A stretch of 64,000 nt of DNA from Pelagirhabdus alkalitolerans (GCF_900096905.1 NZ_FMYI01000007.1:1-64000), one strand, 5' to 3'. Shown: positions 8,980-18,902, numbered from the stretch's first letter. Program-made: numbers and translations. Notes: generated by a model from the letters alone, not told the origin.

Positions 8980-9561
8980 ATGTTGACGGTTGAGAATACA
9001 AAGGCTTGGCTTTTACGTTTTGCAGAAAAAGTCGAAGCGAACAAGGCTCATTTAAGTGATTTAGATAGTGTGATTGGCGATGGTGACCACGGCAATAATA
9101 TGGCTCGAGGGATTAAAGCGATGCAAGAAGCACTCGAATCAAAAGAAGCAAGTGATCCTGCAGATGTATTGAAAAATGCTTCGATGGCACTGCTTTCTAA
9201 AATCGGTGGTGCATCAGGTCCGTTATACGGTAGTGCATTTTTAGATATGTCTAAACAAGCCAAAGAAGATGCAAGTGACGTGTCGGCCATTTTCCGAGCA
9301 GGCCTTAGCGGCATTCAAAAAAGAGGGAAAGCTGAACCAGGTGAAAAAACGATGGTTGATGTTTGGCACCCTGTTATTAAGGCACTTGAGTCAGGCGAGC
9401 TTACGACTGATACGATTACTGACGCCGTTGAAGCAACAAAACCTTTAAAAGCAACTAAAGGTCGTGCTTCTTATCTTGGTGAACGGTCAATCGGTGAATT
9501 GGACCCAGGTGCGGTATCGAGTAGCTATCTATTCGAAGCTTGGTTAGAAGGAGAGGATTAA
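8980..9561 (+). CDS. dhaL: Dihydroxyacetone kinase, ADP-binding subunit
   Basis: 193 residues, the normal DhaL size. The nucleotide/Mg site is visible as SVIGDGDHGNNM (the three family aspartates are present), with GGASGPLYG and the C-terminal TKGRASYLGERSIGELDPGA. In this system ADP is a fixed cofactor that is rephosphorylated by DhaM and then phosphorylates dihydroxyacetone on DhaK. AAAGGAGG precedes the ATG. Confidence 0.95.
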   Translation: MLTVENTKAWLLRFAEKVEANKAHLSDLDSVIGDGDHGNNMARGIKAMQEALESKEASDPADVLKNASMALLSKIGGASGPLYGSAFLDMSKQAKEDASDVSAIFRAGLSGIQKRGKAEPGEKTMVDVWHPVIKALESGELTTDTITDAVEATKPLKATKGRASYLGERSIGELDPGAVSSSYLFEAWLEGED

Positions 9562-9933
9562 ATGAGTGAGATCGGCATTGTTTTATCATCTCACGTATCA
9601 GAGTTAGCTGAAGGTGTGTATAAGTTATTAAGCGAAACCGCACCTAAAGTTTCGATTACGTATGCAGGTGGAACAGATGATGGAGATATTGGCTCAAGCT
9701 TTGATGCGATTACACAAGCGATTGAAGAGAATGAAGCGGATCACATTTTAAGCTTTTATGATTTAGGGAGCGCCAAGATGACGATGGAAATGGCAATCGA
9801 ATACTCAGATAAAACCGTAGAGTTATTCGATGTTTCATTTGTTGAAGGTGCGTATACAGCGGCTTCGTTACTCTCAGGCGGTGCCGACTATGATCGCGTG
9901 ATAGAACAATTAAAACCATTAATAATTAAGTAG
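9562..9933 (+). CDS. dhaM: DhaM phosphotransferase, single EIIA-Man-type domain
   Basis: 123 residues, one EIIA(Man)-like domain with the likely phospho-His11 in VLSSHVSEL. It passes phosphate from HPr to the ADP on DhaL. Like the short DhaM of other Firmicutes, it lacks the HPr- and EI-like domains of the E. coli protein. The ATG directly follows the dhaL stop codon, so the two are translationally linked. The product is 3-carbon glycolytic dihydroxyacetone phosphate. Confidence 0.92.
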   Translation: MSEIGIVLSSHVSELAEGVYKLLSETAPKVSITYAGGTDDGDIGSSFDAITQAIEENEADHILSFYDLGSAKMTMEMAIEYSDKTVELFDVSFVEGAYTAASLLSGGADYDRVIEQLKPLIIK

Positions 9934-9947
9934 TGTATTCAAGAGAA

Positions 9948-9976
9948 GAGTCCGATCATTGTATCGGATTTTTCTT
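9948..9976 (+). terminator. Terminator of the gldA-dhaKLM operon
   Basis: A short stem (TCCGAT / ATCGGA, six bases of loop) followed by TTTTTCTT, 15-40 bases after the dhaM stop codon. Confidence 0.65.
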
Positions 9977-10015
9977 ATGTTCAGGAAATTCTACGTCGTT
10001 TTTTGCTCATTAGCA

Positions 10016-10029
10016 TGATATAGTATAGT
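10016..10029 (+). promoter_or_regulatory. Possible extended -10 promoter for the two-component operon
   Basis: TGATATAGT gives an extended -10 element about 55 bases before the response-regulator start. No convincing -35 box is present. Confidence 0.35.
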
Positions 10030-10078
10030 CACAAACGAATACGAAAGGTATTATCTTGTTGTTTGGGGGGATGAATGA

Positions 10079-11587
10079 ATGACAAACTTGATTAACGTGT
10101 TGGTCGTTGATGATGAACTATTAATCAGGCAAGGGATCATGCATTATTTGAATTGGGAAGAACATGGATTTCAAGTCGTTGGAGAAGCTTCAAACGGTGA
10201 AGAGGCACTACAGCTGATGGAAGAAACATCCGTTGATATCGTGATCACAGACATCGTGATGCCGGTTATGAGTGGTACGGATTTTATTCATGAAGTCCGA
10301 TCACGTTACCCGGATATATTTGTCATTGTTCTAAGTAGTCATGGTGATTATGATTACGTCAGGGAGACCTTTCAAAGTGGCGTTACCGACTATATTTTAA
10401 AACCAAACTTAAATGAAACGAACCTTTTAACTGCATTAAATCGTGCGATTGGAAAACAAGATCAAACTAAAACGAGATCAAAACCTCAAAATAAAGATTA
10501 TCAAGCACAACTTAAGAAAATAATAACCGGTTATGCACTGCCTATTGAAGAAAAAGAAGCTTTATCTAAGCAATTTATATATCCGGCATTTGCACTCGTG
10601 CATATTGATCACGATTCTACTATTGAAAAGACAATGGTCGAACAACTTGCTTATGAATATAATGATTTAACGTGGTTTCAAATCAATTTAACCGATCATT
10701 CACGTGAATTATTAATCAATACCACTGAAGAAGCATTTGTTGATTTTCTGGATCAGTTAAAGCAAGTAAATGAAAATAAAGACGAGACGAGATATTTGTT
10801 CAGTCGTTTATTTTATTCCATTGATGATTTGAAAGAGATCAATCAAACAGACATTCATAATTTAAAGAATCACGCTTTTTATTTAGCAAATCAAAATTAT
10901 CTATATGCGGGAGATTTTGTAGAAAATGATGAGATGGAAGCTTTTGACCTAAATTATTTTACAGAAGCGCTTAAACATAAAAAATTCGAATCCGCCTTTT
11001 ATGTGCTGGATAAATATATGAAACAAGTAGAGATGCATCATTCGATGGATCCGAATGAATTAAAAGGCTTTTTAGGCAATATTATTTTTAATGTAACGGT
11101 TATATTGGATATGTTAGACTATGAGGTCGAAGCGTTCGAGCAAGATAAATACCGATATTTTAACTTGATTAATCATGCAACAAACTTTCAAGAAGCAACC
11201 ACTTACTTAAATCAATTTATCGATGCGATAAAAGAATTAATTGAAACGGAATTAAGTAGTCTTAAAAACAGTAACATTGATCAACTATTAGCTTATATTG
11301 ACAATCACTACCACGAGTCATTAAGTTTAACAGCGCTCAGTGAGCATTTTCATTTCAACCCGTCGTATTTGTCGAGTTATTTTCGTCAGCATAAAGAAGT
11401 CGGGTTTAGTGATTATTTGACACAAGTACGGATTGCTAAAGCCAAGGAATTATTAAAAGATGATACATTTACGATCGCTGAAGTGGGAAGTATGGTTGGG
11501 TATAGTGATCATAGTTATTTTTGTAAAGTGTTTAAAAAACAAACCAATCAATCTCCAAGTCGGTATAGAAAGCATGTTAACTTATGA
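10079..11587 (+). CDS. YesN-type AraC response regulator
   Basis: 502 residues: a receiver domain (1-125) with acidic pocket Asp11/Asp12, phosphoacceptor Asp58 in DIVITDIVMP and a conserved Lys in YILKPN; a long middle region without a recognised motif; and a C-terminal AraC/XylS double helix-turn-helix (about 400-500; ALSEHFHFNPSYLSSYF and VGSMVGYSDHSYFCKVFK). It should bind DNA and activate sugar-transport genes. GGGGGG lies eight bases before the ATG. It overlaps the kinase gene by four bases (ATGA) and lies upstream of the galacto-oligosaccharide importer, its likely target. Confidence 0.9.
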   Translation: MTNLINVLVVDDELLIRQGIMHYLNWEEHGFQVVGEASNGEEALQLMEETSVDIVITDIVMPVMSGTDFIHEVRSRYPDIFVIVLSSHGDYDYVRETFQSGVTDYILKPNLNETNLLTALNRAIGKQDQTKTRSKPQNKDYQAQLKKIITGYALPIEEKEALSKQFIYPAFALVHIDHDSTIEKTMVEQLAYEYNDLTWFQINLTDHSRELLINTTEEAFVDFLDQLKQVNENKDETRYLFSRLFYSIDDLKEINQTDIHNLKNHAFYLANQNYLYAGDFVENDEMEAFDLNYFTEALKHKKFESAFYVLDKYMKQVEMHHSMDPNELKGFLGNIIFNVTVILDMLDYEVEAFEQDKYRYFNLINHATNFQEATTYLNQFIDAIKELIETELSSLKNSNIDQLLAYIDNHYHESLSLTALSEHFHFNPSYLSSYFRQHKEVGFSDYLTQVRIAKAKELLKDDTFTIAEVGSMVGYSDHSYFCKVFKKQTNQSPSRYRKHVNL

Positions 11588-13371
11588 AACGATTTGAAAA
11601 AGTAAAACAATTATTCATTCGTAATGGCTTATTTATTAAGTTATTTAGTGTGACGTTATTCAGTATTTTACTCGTGTCGATCTTTATTACATTTAGTACG
11701 ATTCGTGTATCAACGGATCTATTTATGGAAACGTTTAGTATCACGAATTCTAAAATCATTCAACAGATCACGACACAATTTAATAGTTATAGCGCGACAG
11801 TAGCCTCAACAATTAATGAAATTGAGAATAATGGTGTTATTAAACGGGTTTTAAGTGAAGAAGAGATGGATTCAGTCACGTTATCCCGTTCTTATTTTCA
11901 AATTAATCAAGAATTGGATCGAATTTATACGAGCCTTCAAGCATTTGATGCCAATTTAATTGTGACAGGACAAGAGGATCGTTTATATAATCTAAGCTAT
12001 ATTTATTGGCCCGTCACTAAATATTATCTCGATTCATTAGAAATGACAGAACGTACCTTTGAAGAACCACGTGCGATTAATTACCACGCGCTAGATACAG
12101 CCGTAATTGAAGATGAGGTGATCGTTGCAACTAAAGCATTAACTGAACGACTATCAGACGATATTTACGGTGCAGTTTACGTTTCGATTCGAGAATCACA
12201 ATTAAGAGACTTTTATGAAGGGTATACGAGCGAGGGTAATGATGTTGTCTTGATCGATCAGGACGGTCAAATCATCTCAAGTAGTCAGAGCGATTTAATG
12301 GGGACAGTTGATACGAATTTACGATCTATTGCGGAATCAACGTATTTATCGAATCAAGAACATACATCAGTCGATATAGAAGGCCGAGAACACTTGTTAA
12401 TCAGTGAGTATTTGCCTGGATTTGATATGTATTTAATCAACTTAATTGACCGGCAACAAATCGTCAGTAGTTTGATTAATACACGTGAGATTTTAATGAT
12501 TAGTGGAGGGATTATTTTACTGGCACTTGTGATGGTGTGGTTTGTCACAAGACGTATAACGAAATCACTCACCCGTTTAGTTCGACAGATATCGAAGATC
12601 GCTCAGCATAACTTCAGTGAACGGATCAATGAAACAGGGGGGTATGAATCAAGGCAAATCGCACAAGCCTTTAATCATACGCTAGATGAACTCCAAACGT
12701 ATGTCGGCATCGTTGTTGAATCGCAAAAGCGTCAGCAACGATCGGAGTTAAAATCACTCCAACATCAAATTAATCCACACTTTCTATATAATACGCTGAC
12801 GACTGTTAAGTTTATGGTAAAACAAGGCGATCCAGAAGAAGCGATGTCAACCATTCATGCCTTGATTACATTATTACAAAGCACACTTGGTGAGTTTGGT
12901 GAAACAATTACTGTGTCAAAAGAGATCGAAAACACGAAAAACTACGTGACGATTAATCAAGCGCGTTATGGGGATCGTATTAAAGTGAATTATTTTATTG
13001 CTCCAGATTGTGAAAGTATTCAAGTACCTAAATTAATTTTACAACCGTTTATAGAAAATGCGTTTTTCCATGCCTTTAATCAAAAGAAAAGTGGCTTTAT
13101 TCAGATTTTAATCAGAAAACAAGAAAGTCGCTTATTAGCTGAAGTCGTTGATGATGGGGATGGAATGACTCTAAAAACAGAAGAATTACCACATGATAAT
13201 AAGAAAAAAAGACAGTTATTCAGTGGGATCGGGATGCGAAATGTTCATGAGCGTATCCAATTGATGTACGGTAAAGATTATGGTGTGAGTGTTTCAAGTG
13301 AGATTGGAAAAGGGACACGGATAACGATTGAGCTGCCTATTATTGACGAGGATCAGCATACAGATATCTAA
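11584..13371 (+). CDS. YesM-type membrane sensor histidine kinase
   Basis: 595 residues: an N-terminal membrane helix (about 17-40), an extracellular sensor of about 250 residues, a second helix (about 299-320), a HAMP linker, a His_kinase domain with His399 in HQINPHFLYNTL, and a C-terminal ATPase domain (FIENAFFHAF; DDGDGM; GIGMRNVHERI). It phosphorylates the adjacent regulator. Kinases of this group usually sit beside ABC sugar importers and sense the sugar, often through the binding protein; here that would be the lipoprotein encoded at 13539. The ligand is inferred from context only. Confidence 0.9.
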   Translation: MKRFEKVKQLFIRNGLFIKLFSVTLFSILLVSIFITFSTIRVSTDLFMETFSITNSKIIQQITTQFNSYSATVASTINEIENNGVIKRVLSEEEMDSVTLSRSYFQINQELDRIYTSLQAFDANLIVTGQEDRLYNLSYIYWPVTKYYLDSLEMTERTFEEPRAINYHALDTAVIEDEVIVATKALTERLSDDIYGAVYVSIRESQLRDFYEGYTSEGNDVVLIDQDGQIISSSQSDLMGTVDTNLRSIAESTYLSNQEHTSVDIEGREHLLISEYLPGFDMYLINLIDRQQIVSSLINTREILMISGGIILLALVMVWFVTRRITKSLTRLVRQISKIAQHNFSERINETGGYESRQIAQAFNHTLDELQTYVGIVVESQKRQQRSELKSLQHQINPHFLYNTLTTVKFMVKQGDPEEAMSTIHALITLLQSTLGEFGETITVSKEIENTKNYVTINQARYGDRIKVNYFIAPDCESIQVPKLILQPFIENAFFHAFNQKKSGFIQILIRKQESRLLAEVVDDGDGMTLKTEELPHDNKKKRQLFSGIGMRNVHERIQLMYGKDYGVSVSSEIGKGTRITIELPIIDEDQHTDI

Positions 13372-13453
13372 AAAAAGTACAAATTCTAAAGATATTCCAA
13401 AAATATTATACTATTACCTAAATTATTTATAGAAAAATGACAAATGCTTTTCT

Positions 13454-13482
13454 AAAGATCGTTCTAACGGTCTTTTTTTTTT
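13454..13482 (+). terminator. Terminator of the two-component operon
   Basis: AAAGATCGTT and AACGGTCTTT can pair (one G-T) around a very tight turn and are followed by a run of T. It separates the regulatory genes from the transport operon. Confidence 0.6.
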
Positions 13483-13506
13483 CGAGTTATACTGTGTATA
13501 CAGCGT

Positions 13507-13521
13507 TAGAAAACGCTTACA
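13507..13521 (+). promoter_or_regulatory. CRE-like site before the sugar importer
   Basis: TAGAAAACGCTTACA matches WTGNAANCGNWNNCW with one mismatch (second position). It lies 18 bases before the binding-protein start codon, between a possible -10 element (TATACT near 13488) and the ribosome binding site, a position where CcpA would block transcription. Confidence 0.5.
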
Positions 13522-13538
13522 TTCAAGGAGGGGTAAGG

Positions 13539-14864
13539 ATGAAAAAATTATGGATGATGTTATTTGCCGTACTGATGGTCGTAACACTTGCGGCATGTGG
13601 TAATGGAGAAGATGAAGGAGACGAGACAGGAGCAGACGATCCAACTGAAGGCGATATTGAAGAAGCGCCAGAGGGTGATGAAGACGATATCACAGCTTGG
13701 GCTTGGGATCCAAACTTCAATATTCGCGCACTAGAGCTTGCAGATGACGCTTATGATGGCGATGCTGATGTAGAATTAGAAATTATTGAAAATGCACAAG
13801 ATGATATTGTTCAACGATTAAACACAAGTTTAAGCTCAGGTGCTATGCAAGGGATGCCTAACATTGTACTTATAGAAGATTACCGTGCACAAAGCTTTTT
13901 ACAGGCTTATCCAGATGCATTTTATCCAATAACAGATTATATTAATGTCGATGATTTTGCTGATTACAAAATCGAACCGACAAGTTTAGATGGAGAGCAA
14001 TATGGTTTGCCATTTGACTCAGGTGTAGCAGGTCTTTATATTCGAACAGATTATTTAGAAGAAGCAGGCTACAGCGTGGAAGACGTTCAAGATATTACGT
14101 GGTCAGAATATGTTGAAATCGGAAAAGATATTAAAGAAGCAACAGGCAATAACATGTTAACGCAAGACCCAGGTGATTTAGGGTTAATTCGTATAATGCT
14201 TCAATCAGCGGGATCATGGTACTTTGAAGACGATGGATCAACACCAAATTTAGATAACAACCCTGCTTTAGAAGCAACAGCAGAAGCGTATCGTGAAATT
14301 ATGGAAGCAGATATTGTCAGCATGGTCTCAGACTGGAGTCAATTTGTAGGCGCATTTAATGATGGCGCTGTTGCAAGTGTTCCAACAGGTAACTGGATTA
14401 CAGCGAGTGTAACAGCAGAAGAATCTCAATCAGGCGATTGGGCGGTTGTACCAATGCCAAAACTCGAAGTTGATGGTGCTACAAACTATTCAAACTTAGG
14501 TGGTAGTTCATGGTATGTATTAAATTCTGATGGAAAAGAAAAAGCGGCTGAATTTCTAGGTAATACATTCGGTTCAAATGAAGCGTTCTATCAAGATTTA
14601 ATTGAAGAGATCGGTGCAATTGGAACGTATTTACCAGGCTTACAAGGTGACGCGTTTGAAATGGAGCACGAATTCTTCGGTGGACAGCAAATTATTGCTG
14701 ACTTCTCTGAGTGGACAGACAATATTCCAGCTGTTAACTACGGCATGCACACGTACGCGATAGACGATATTATGGCTGTTGAATTACAAGAATATTTAAA
14801 TGATAAACCGCTAGAAGATGTGCTGAATGATGCACAATCTCAAGCAGAAACACAGCTAAGATAA
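13539..14864 (+). CDS. ABC sugar-binding lipoprotein (galacto-oligosaccharide type)
   Basis: 441 residues. The ATG at 13539 follows AAGGAGGGG and begins a lipoprotein signal (MKKLWMMLFAVL...TLAACG, lipid on the Cys of LAAC); the longer upstream reading lacks a ribosome binding site. After the Cys comes a very acidic linker, then an extracellular solute-binding family 1 fold. It should deliver oligosaccharides to the two permeases encoded next. Flanking alpha- and beta-galactosidases and the galactanase suggest galacto-oligosaccharides, as for B. subtilis GanS. The acidic linker fits a salt-adapted host. Confidence 0.9.
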   Translation: MKKLWMMLFAVLMVVTLAACGNGEDEGDETGADDPTEGDIEEAPEGDEDDITAWAWDPNFNIRALELADDAYDGDADVELEIIENAQDDIVQRLNTSLSSGAMQGMPNIVLIEDYRAQSFLQAYPDAFYPITDYINVDDFADYKIEPTSLDGEQYGLPFDSGVAGLYIRTDYLEEAGYSVEDVQDITWSEYVEIGKDIKEATGNNMLTQDPGDLGLIRIMLQSAGSWYFEDDGSTPNLDNNPALEATAEAYREIMEADIVSMVSDWSQFVGAFNDGAVASVPTGNWITASVTAEESQSGDWAVVPMPKLEVDGATNYSNLGGSSWYVLNSDGKEKAAEFLGNTFGSNEAFYQDLIEEIGAIGTYLPGLQGDAFEMEHEFFGGQQIIADFSEWTDNIPAVNYGMHTYAIDDIMAVELQEYLNDKPLEDVLNDAQSQAETQLR

Positions 14865-14870
14865 ATCATT

Positions 14871-14913
14871 AAACCACAAGCACAATCTTAGATTTGGTTG
14901 TGACTTGTGGTTT
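14871..14913 (+). terminator. Attenuating hairpin between binding protein and permease genes
   Basis: AAACCACAAG and CTTGTGGTTT pair perfectly as the base of a longer stem with additional inner pairing (ACAA / TTGT). It lies in the gap between the binding-protein and permease genes, where partial termination or mRNA protection commonly gives excess binding protein. Confidence 0.6.
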
Positions 14914-14938
14914 TAAAAATTTTCAGGGGGCATGCAGT

Positions 14939-15811
14939 ATGAGGCGTTTATTTAGAAAAAACAATATTGGTTGGCTTTTTGTCCTTATATCCGTCATTGG
15001 GGTTTCAATCTTTTACTTTTACCCGATGGTTGATGCGTTACTTTTATCGTTTCAATCCGGAATGGGTTCAAATCTAGACTACACGGGACTTGACAACTGG
15101 GCTCGACTTTTCAATGACCCAACGTTTATTAGTGCATTGACGAATACATTCACTTACTTAATTATTCAAGTACCGATGATGATTATATTTGCACTTATAT
15201 TCTCTGTTTTATTAAATGATCCGACTTTAAAATTCCGTGGGTTATTCAGAACAGCGATCTTTTTACCAGCTGTAACCTCGCTCGTTGCTTACTCTGTTAT
15301 TTTCAAATATATGTTTAGTGGCAACGGTATTGTGAATCAATTTTTAATGAATCTAGCAATTATTTCAGAACCGATTAACTTTTTAACCGATTCCTTTTGG
15401 GCGAAAATTGTTATTATACTTGCCATTACGTGGAGATGGACAGGTTATAATATGATTTTCTATCTATCGGCACTACAAAATATTGATAATTCAATTTATG
15501 AAGCAGCACGGATTGATGGGGCTTCAATATTCCAGCAATTTACGAAAATTACAATTCCAATGTTAAAACCCATTATTTTGTTTACTACGATTACATCAAC
15601 GATTGGTACGCTTCAATTGTTTGATGAAGTCGTTAACATAACAGGTGGCGGACCTGGTAATGCAACGATCACAATTTCTCAGTATATTTATAATTTATCA
15701 TTTGAATACACGCCGAACTTCGGTTATGCGGCGACAGTATCCTATGTAATTGTGATTCTAGTTGTGATCCTTTCAGCAATTCAATTTAAAGTGGCAGGTG
15801 ATAAAGAATGA
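14939..15811 (+). CDS. ABC sugar transporter permease 1 (CUT1 family)
   Basis: 290 residues with about six membrane helices and the cytoplasmic EAA loop (YEAARIDGASIFQQFTKITIP) that contacts the ATPase. The ATG at 14939 is chosen because AGGGGG lies eight bases upstream; an upstream in-frame ATG falls inside the attenuator hairpin. It resembles GanP/MalF-type subunits and pairs with the permease whose gene overlaps it by four bases. Confidence 0.92.
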   Translation: MRRLFRKNNIGWLFVLISVIGVSIFYFYPMVDALLLSFQSGMGSNLDYTGLDNWARLFNDPTFISALTNTFTYLIIQVPMMIIFALIFSVLLNDPTLKFRGLFRTAIFLPAVTSLVAYSVIFKYMFSGNGIVNQFLMNLAIISEPINFLTDSFWAKIVIILAITWRWTGYNMIFYLSALQNIDNSIYEAARIDGASIFQQFTKITIPMLKPIILFTTITSTIGTLQLFDEVVNITGGGPGNATITISQYIYNLSFEYTPNFGYAATVSYVIVILVVILSAIQFKVAGDKE

Positions 15812-16635
15812 AAAAATTCAAACGTATTCTCACATATGTATTCTTGTCCGTTGCAGCGATTATTTCGATCTACCCATTCTTTTGGATGGTCGTTAGTAGC
15901 ACGAACGCATCCGTTGATGTGACAAGAGGACGTCAGTTACCTGGAACGCACCTGATTGAAAACTTAACCAATTTATTTGACCAAGTTAATATCGTAACAG
16001 CACTATCCAACTCGTTCATTATCGCGATATTATCAACGTTTTTTACACTATTAACCGCGTCACTCGCAGGTTACGGGTTTGAAATGTTCCGAAGTAAATG
16101 GAAAGACAGAACGTTTAATCTATTATTACTATCGATGATGATTCCATTTGCGTCAATTATGGTTCCTTTATATCGTTTGTTTGGTCGTATTACGCCAACA
16201 GCGCCACTTATTGGAATTGATTCATTAACAGCGGCTTTTTTACCGACAGTGACAACCGCGTTCTTTATTTTCTTCTTCAGACAAAATACGAAAATGTTTG
16301 CTAAAGATTTAATTGAAGCGGGTCGAATTGATGGTTTATCTGAACTCGGTATATTCTTTAGAATTTACATGCCGACGATGAAAACAACATATGCTGCTGC
16401 AGCGATTATTGCGTTTATGAACAGCTGGAATAACTTCTTATGGCCGTTAGTCATTTTGCAATCACCATCGCAACAAACGATGCCACTTTTAATTTCCAAT
16501 TTAGGCTCAAGTTATGCACCTGATTTCGGAATGATTATGTCAGCGATTACGATCTCGACCATTCCGACAGCCGTTGTATTCTTCGTCATGCAGAAACATT
16601 TCGTCGCTGGTATGATGGGATCGGTCAAAGGATAG
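15808..16635 (+). CDS. ABC sugar transporter permease 2 (CUT1 family)
   Basis: 275 residues with six predicted membrane helices and an EAA loop (IEAGRIDGLSELGIFFRIYMP); GanQ/MalG-like. It forms the channel with the preceding permease. No ATP-binding subunit is encoded in this locus, so a shared MsmX-type ATPase elsewhere in the genome must drive the importer, as established for B. subtilis GanSPQ. Confidence 0.92.
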   Translation: MKKFKRILTYVFLSVAAIISIYPFFWMVVSSTNASVDVTRGRQLPGTHLIENLTNLFDQVNIVTALSNSFIIAILSTFFTLLTASLAGYGFEMFRSKWKDRTFNLLLLSMMIPFASIMVPLYRLFGRITPTAPLIGIDSLTAAFLPTVTTAFFIFFFRQNTKMFAKDLIEAGRIDGLSELGIFFRIYMPTMKTTYAAAAIIAFMNSWNNFLWPLVILQSPSQQTMPLLISNLGSSYAPDFGMIMSAITISTIPTAVVFFVMQKHFVAGMMGSVKG

Positions 16636-16676
16636 ATGTAAACGCGGGATATTTTTTATAAGTGGAGGAGATCGAG

Positions 16677-18893
16677 TTGCCGATTTATGTTAATGAGAAC
16701 GAACAAGTATTTCACTTACAGTCGAGTAAAGTGAGTTATATCTTTACTGTTTTAGAAAACAATCAATTAGGTCATCTTTATTTCGGGAAGCGCCTTATCA
16801 ATCGAGAGCATTTTGATGAGCTCTATTACATTGAGGAAACGCCCCACACATGCTTTGTGGAAGGGTGTGATCATACTTTTTCACTTGATTTAATTAAACA
16901 AGAATATCCGTCTTATGGAACGACAGATTTTCGTGATCCGGCTCATCAGATCACTCAAGCAAATGGTAGTCGCATCACTGATTTCAAATTTGTAGATTAT
17001 AAGATATACAAAGGTAAGAAAGGATTAGAAGGTTTACCTGCAACATATGTAGAAAATGACAATGAAGCAACAACGACCGATGTTCGTTTGTTTGATCGTG
17101 TGATGAAGACAGAGCTTGTTCTTAGCTATACTGTTTTTGAAAACTTAGGTGTGATTACGAGATCGGCAAGGTTTGTTAATCAATCAGATCAGACGATTCA
17201 GTTAGACCGGGTGATGAGTGCGAGCTTTGATTTGCCTGATGCTGATTTTGATCTATTACATCTTAGTGGCTCGTGGGCTCGGGAACGTCATGTTAAAGAG
17301 CGTCCTCTAACTGAAGGGATTCAAAGCATTTCAAGCGCGAGAGGGATTAGTAGTACACAACACAACCCATTTATCGCACTTAAAAGGGAAAACACAACCG
17401 AAACCTCAGGGGATGTATATGGACTTAGCTTTGTCTACAGCGGTAATTTCCTCGCACAAGTTGAAGTTGATCATTATGAAAAACCTCGCGTCATGATGGG
17501 GATCAATCCGTTTGATTTCAGCTGGCAATTAAAACCGGACGCAAGCTTTCAAACACCTGAAGTGGTTATGGTGTTCTCTGAAAATGGTTTAAACGGCATG
17601 AGTCAAGATTATCATACGTTGTATCGAACGCGATTAGCAAAGGGTCAGTGGCGTGATCAATTACGCCCAGTCTTAATGAACAATTGGGAAGGAACGTATT
17701 TTGATTTTACCGAGGAAAAGATTTTAGATATGGCTAAAGAAGCGAAGTCAATGGGCGTTGAATTATTCGTTTTAGATGATGGTTGGTTTGGAAAACGAGA
17801 TGACGATACCTCGTCACTCGGTGATTGGTTTGTTGATAAGCGCAAGCTACCGAATGGTATGAAACATTTAGCTCAATCGGTTAAAGATCTCGGGCTGTTA
17901 TTTGGTCTCTGGTTTGAACCGGAAATGGTTTCACCCGTTAGCAAGTTATTCGAGACACATCCGGATTGGGTGATACGTGTTGATGATCGCCCCATGTCAC
18001 ATGGACGCAATCAGTATATTCTTGATTTTTCAAGACAAGAAGTTGTGGATTACCTTTATGAAAGAATGGCTGAGATGTTACAAGAAGCGCCGATTGATTA
18101 TGTGAAGTGGGATATGAATCGTTATATGACGGAGATTGGATCATTGAATTTAACAGCCGCCTCACAACAAGAATTGCCTCACCGCTATCTATTAGGTGTT
18201 TATCAACTGTATGACCGTTTAACAACTGCATTTCCACATGTCTTATTTGAATCATGTGCGAGTGGAGGTGCACGATTTGATCCAGGTATGCTTTATTATG
18301 CACCTCAAGCTTGGACAAGTGATGATACAGACGCTGTTGAACGACTAAACATTCAATATGGAACGTCTTTTGTTTACCCATTATCGATAATGGGCGCACA
18401 CGTTTCAGATGTGCCGAATCATCAAACAGGACGTGTCACATCCTTAGATATGCGAGCAACAGTTGCTTACTTTGGCATGCTAGGGTATGAATTAGATCCA
18501 ACACGATTATCAAGTGAAGACAAAGAGACGATGGCAAAACAAATTGAGTTTTACAAAGCTAATCAAGCGCTGATTCAAAAAGGTGTATTTACACGTTTGT
18601 TGAGCCCATTTGAAAAAAATCAAAATCAAGTCGCGTGGCAGGTGACTTCACAAGATCATGATCAGCTGCTCGTTGGATTTTATCAAATTTTATCAAAGCC
18701 GAATCAAAAATTGAGACGTTTGAAACTGGTTGGGTTAGATCCTGATGCTGTTTATCGATTAAATGGTGCTAATCGCACGTTTTATGGTGATCAATTAATG
18801 CAAGTCGGTTTAGAAATAGACCGTTACACAATACACGATCACCCAGCTGATTTCCAGCATGAATTGTTTAAGTTTTATAAAGTAAAGGAGTGA
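16677..18893 (+). CDS. Alpha-galactosidase, GH36
   Basis: 738 residues from the TTG at 16677, which is eight bases from GGAGG; a GTG at 16662 sits before that site and is less likely. The chosen start places the nucleophile at Asp479 (VKWDMNRYM) and the acid/base at Asp549 (WTSDDTDA), one residue from their positions in the Geobacillus AgaA enzyme as I recall them. The N-terminal beta-supersandwich, the TIM barrel (NNWEGTYFDF, FVLDDGWFG, LWFEPEM) and the C-terminal domain are present. It removes alpha-1,6-galactosyl residues (melibiose, raffinose type) in the cytoplasm. It follows the importer and precedes lacZ by 9 bases. Confidence 0.94.
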   Translation: MPIYVNENEQVFHLQSSKVSYIFTVLENNQLGHLYFGKRLINREHFDELYYIEETPHTCFVEGCDHTFSLDLIKQEYPSYGTTDFRDPAHQITQANGSRITDFKFVDYKIYKGKKGLEGLPATYVENDNEATTTDVRLFDRVMKTELVLSYTVFENLGVITRSARFVNQSDQTIQLDRVMSASFDLPDADFDLLHLSGSWARERHVKERPLTEGIQSISSARGISSTQHNPFIALKRENTTETSGDVYGLSFVYSGNFLAQVEVDHYEKPRVMMGINPFDFSWQLKPDASFQTPEVVMVFSENGLNGMSQDYHTLYRTRLAKGQWRDQLRPVLMNNWEGTYFDFTEEKILDMAKEAKSMGVELFVLDDGWFGKRDDDTSSLGDWFVDKRKLPNGMKHLAQSVKDLGLLFGLWFEPEMVSPVSKLFETHPDWVIRVDDRPMSHGRNQYILDFSRQEVVDYLYERMAEMLQEAPIDYVKWDMNRYMTEIGSLNLTAASQQELPHRYLLGVYQLYDRLTTAFPHVLFESCASGGARFDPGMLYYAPQAWTSDDTDAVERLNIQYGTSFVYPLSIMGAHVSDVPNHQTGRVTSLDMRATVAYFGMLGYELDPTRLSSEDKETMAKQIEFYKANQALIQKGVFTRLLSPFEKNQNQVAWQVTSQDHDQLLVGFYQILSKPNQKLRRLKLVGLDPDAVYRLNGANRTFYGDQLMQVGLEIDRYTIHDHPADFQHELFKFYKVKE

Positions 18894-18902
18894 AGGTGCT
18901 TG

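Noticed and set aside
13437..13538. A longer N-terminus for the sugar-binding lipoprotein starting at 13437.
   Set aside because: It would run through the terminator of the previous operon and the CRE, has no ribosome binding site, and would bury the lipoprotein signal 34 residues inside.
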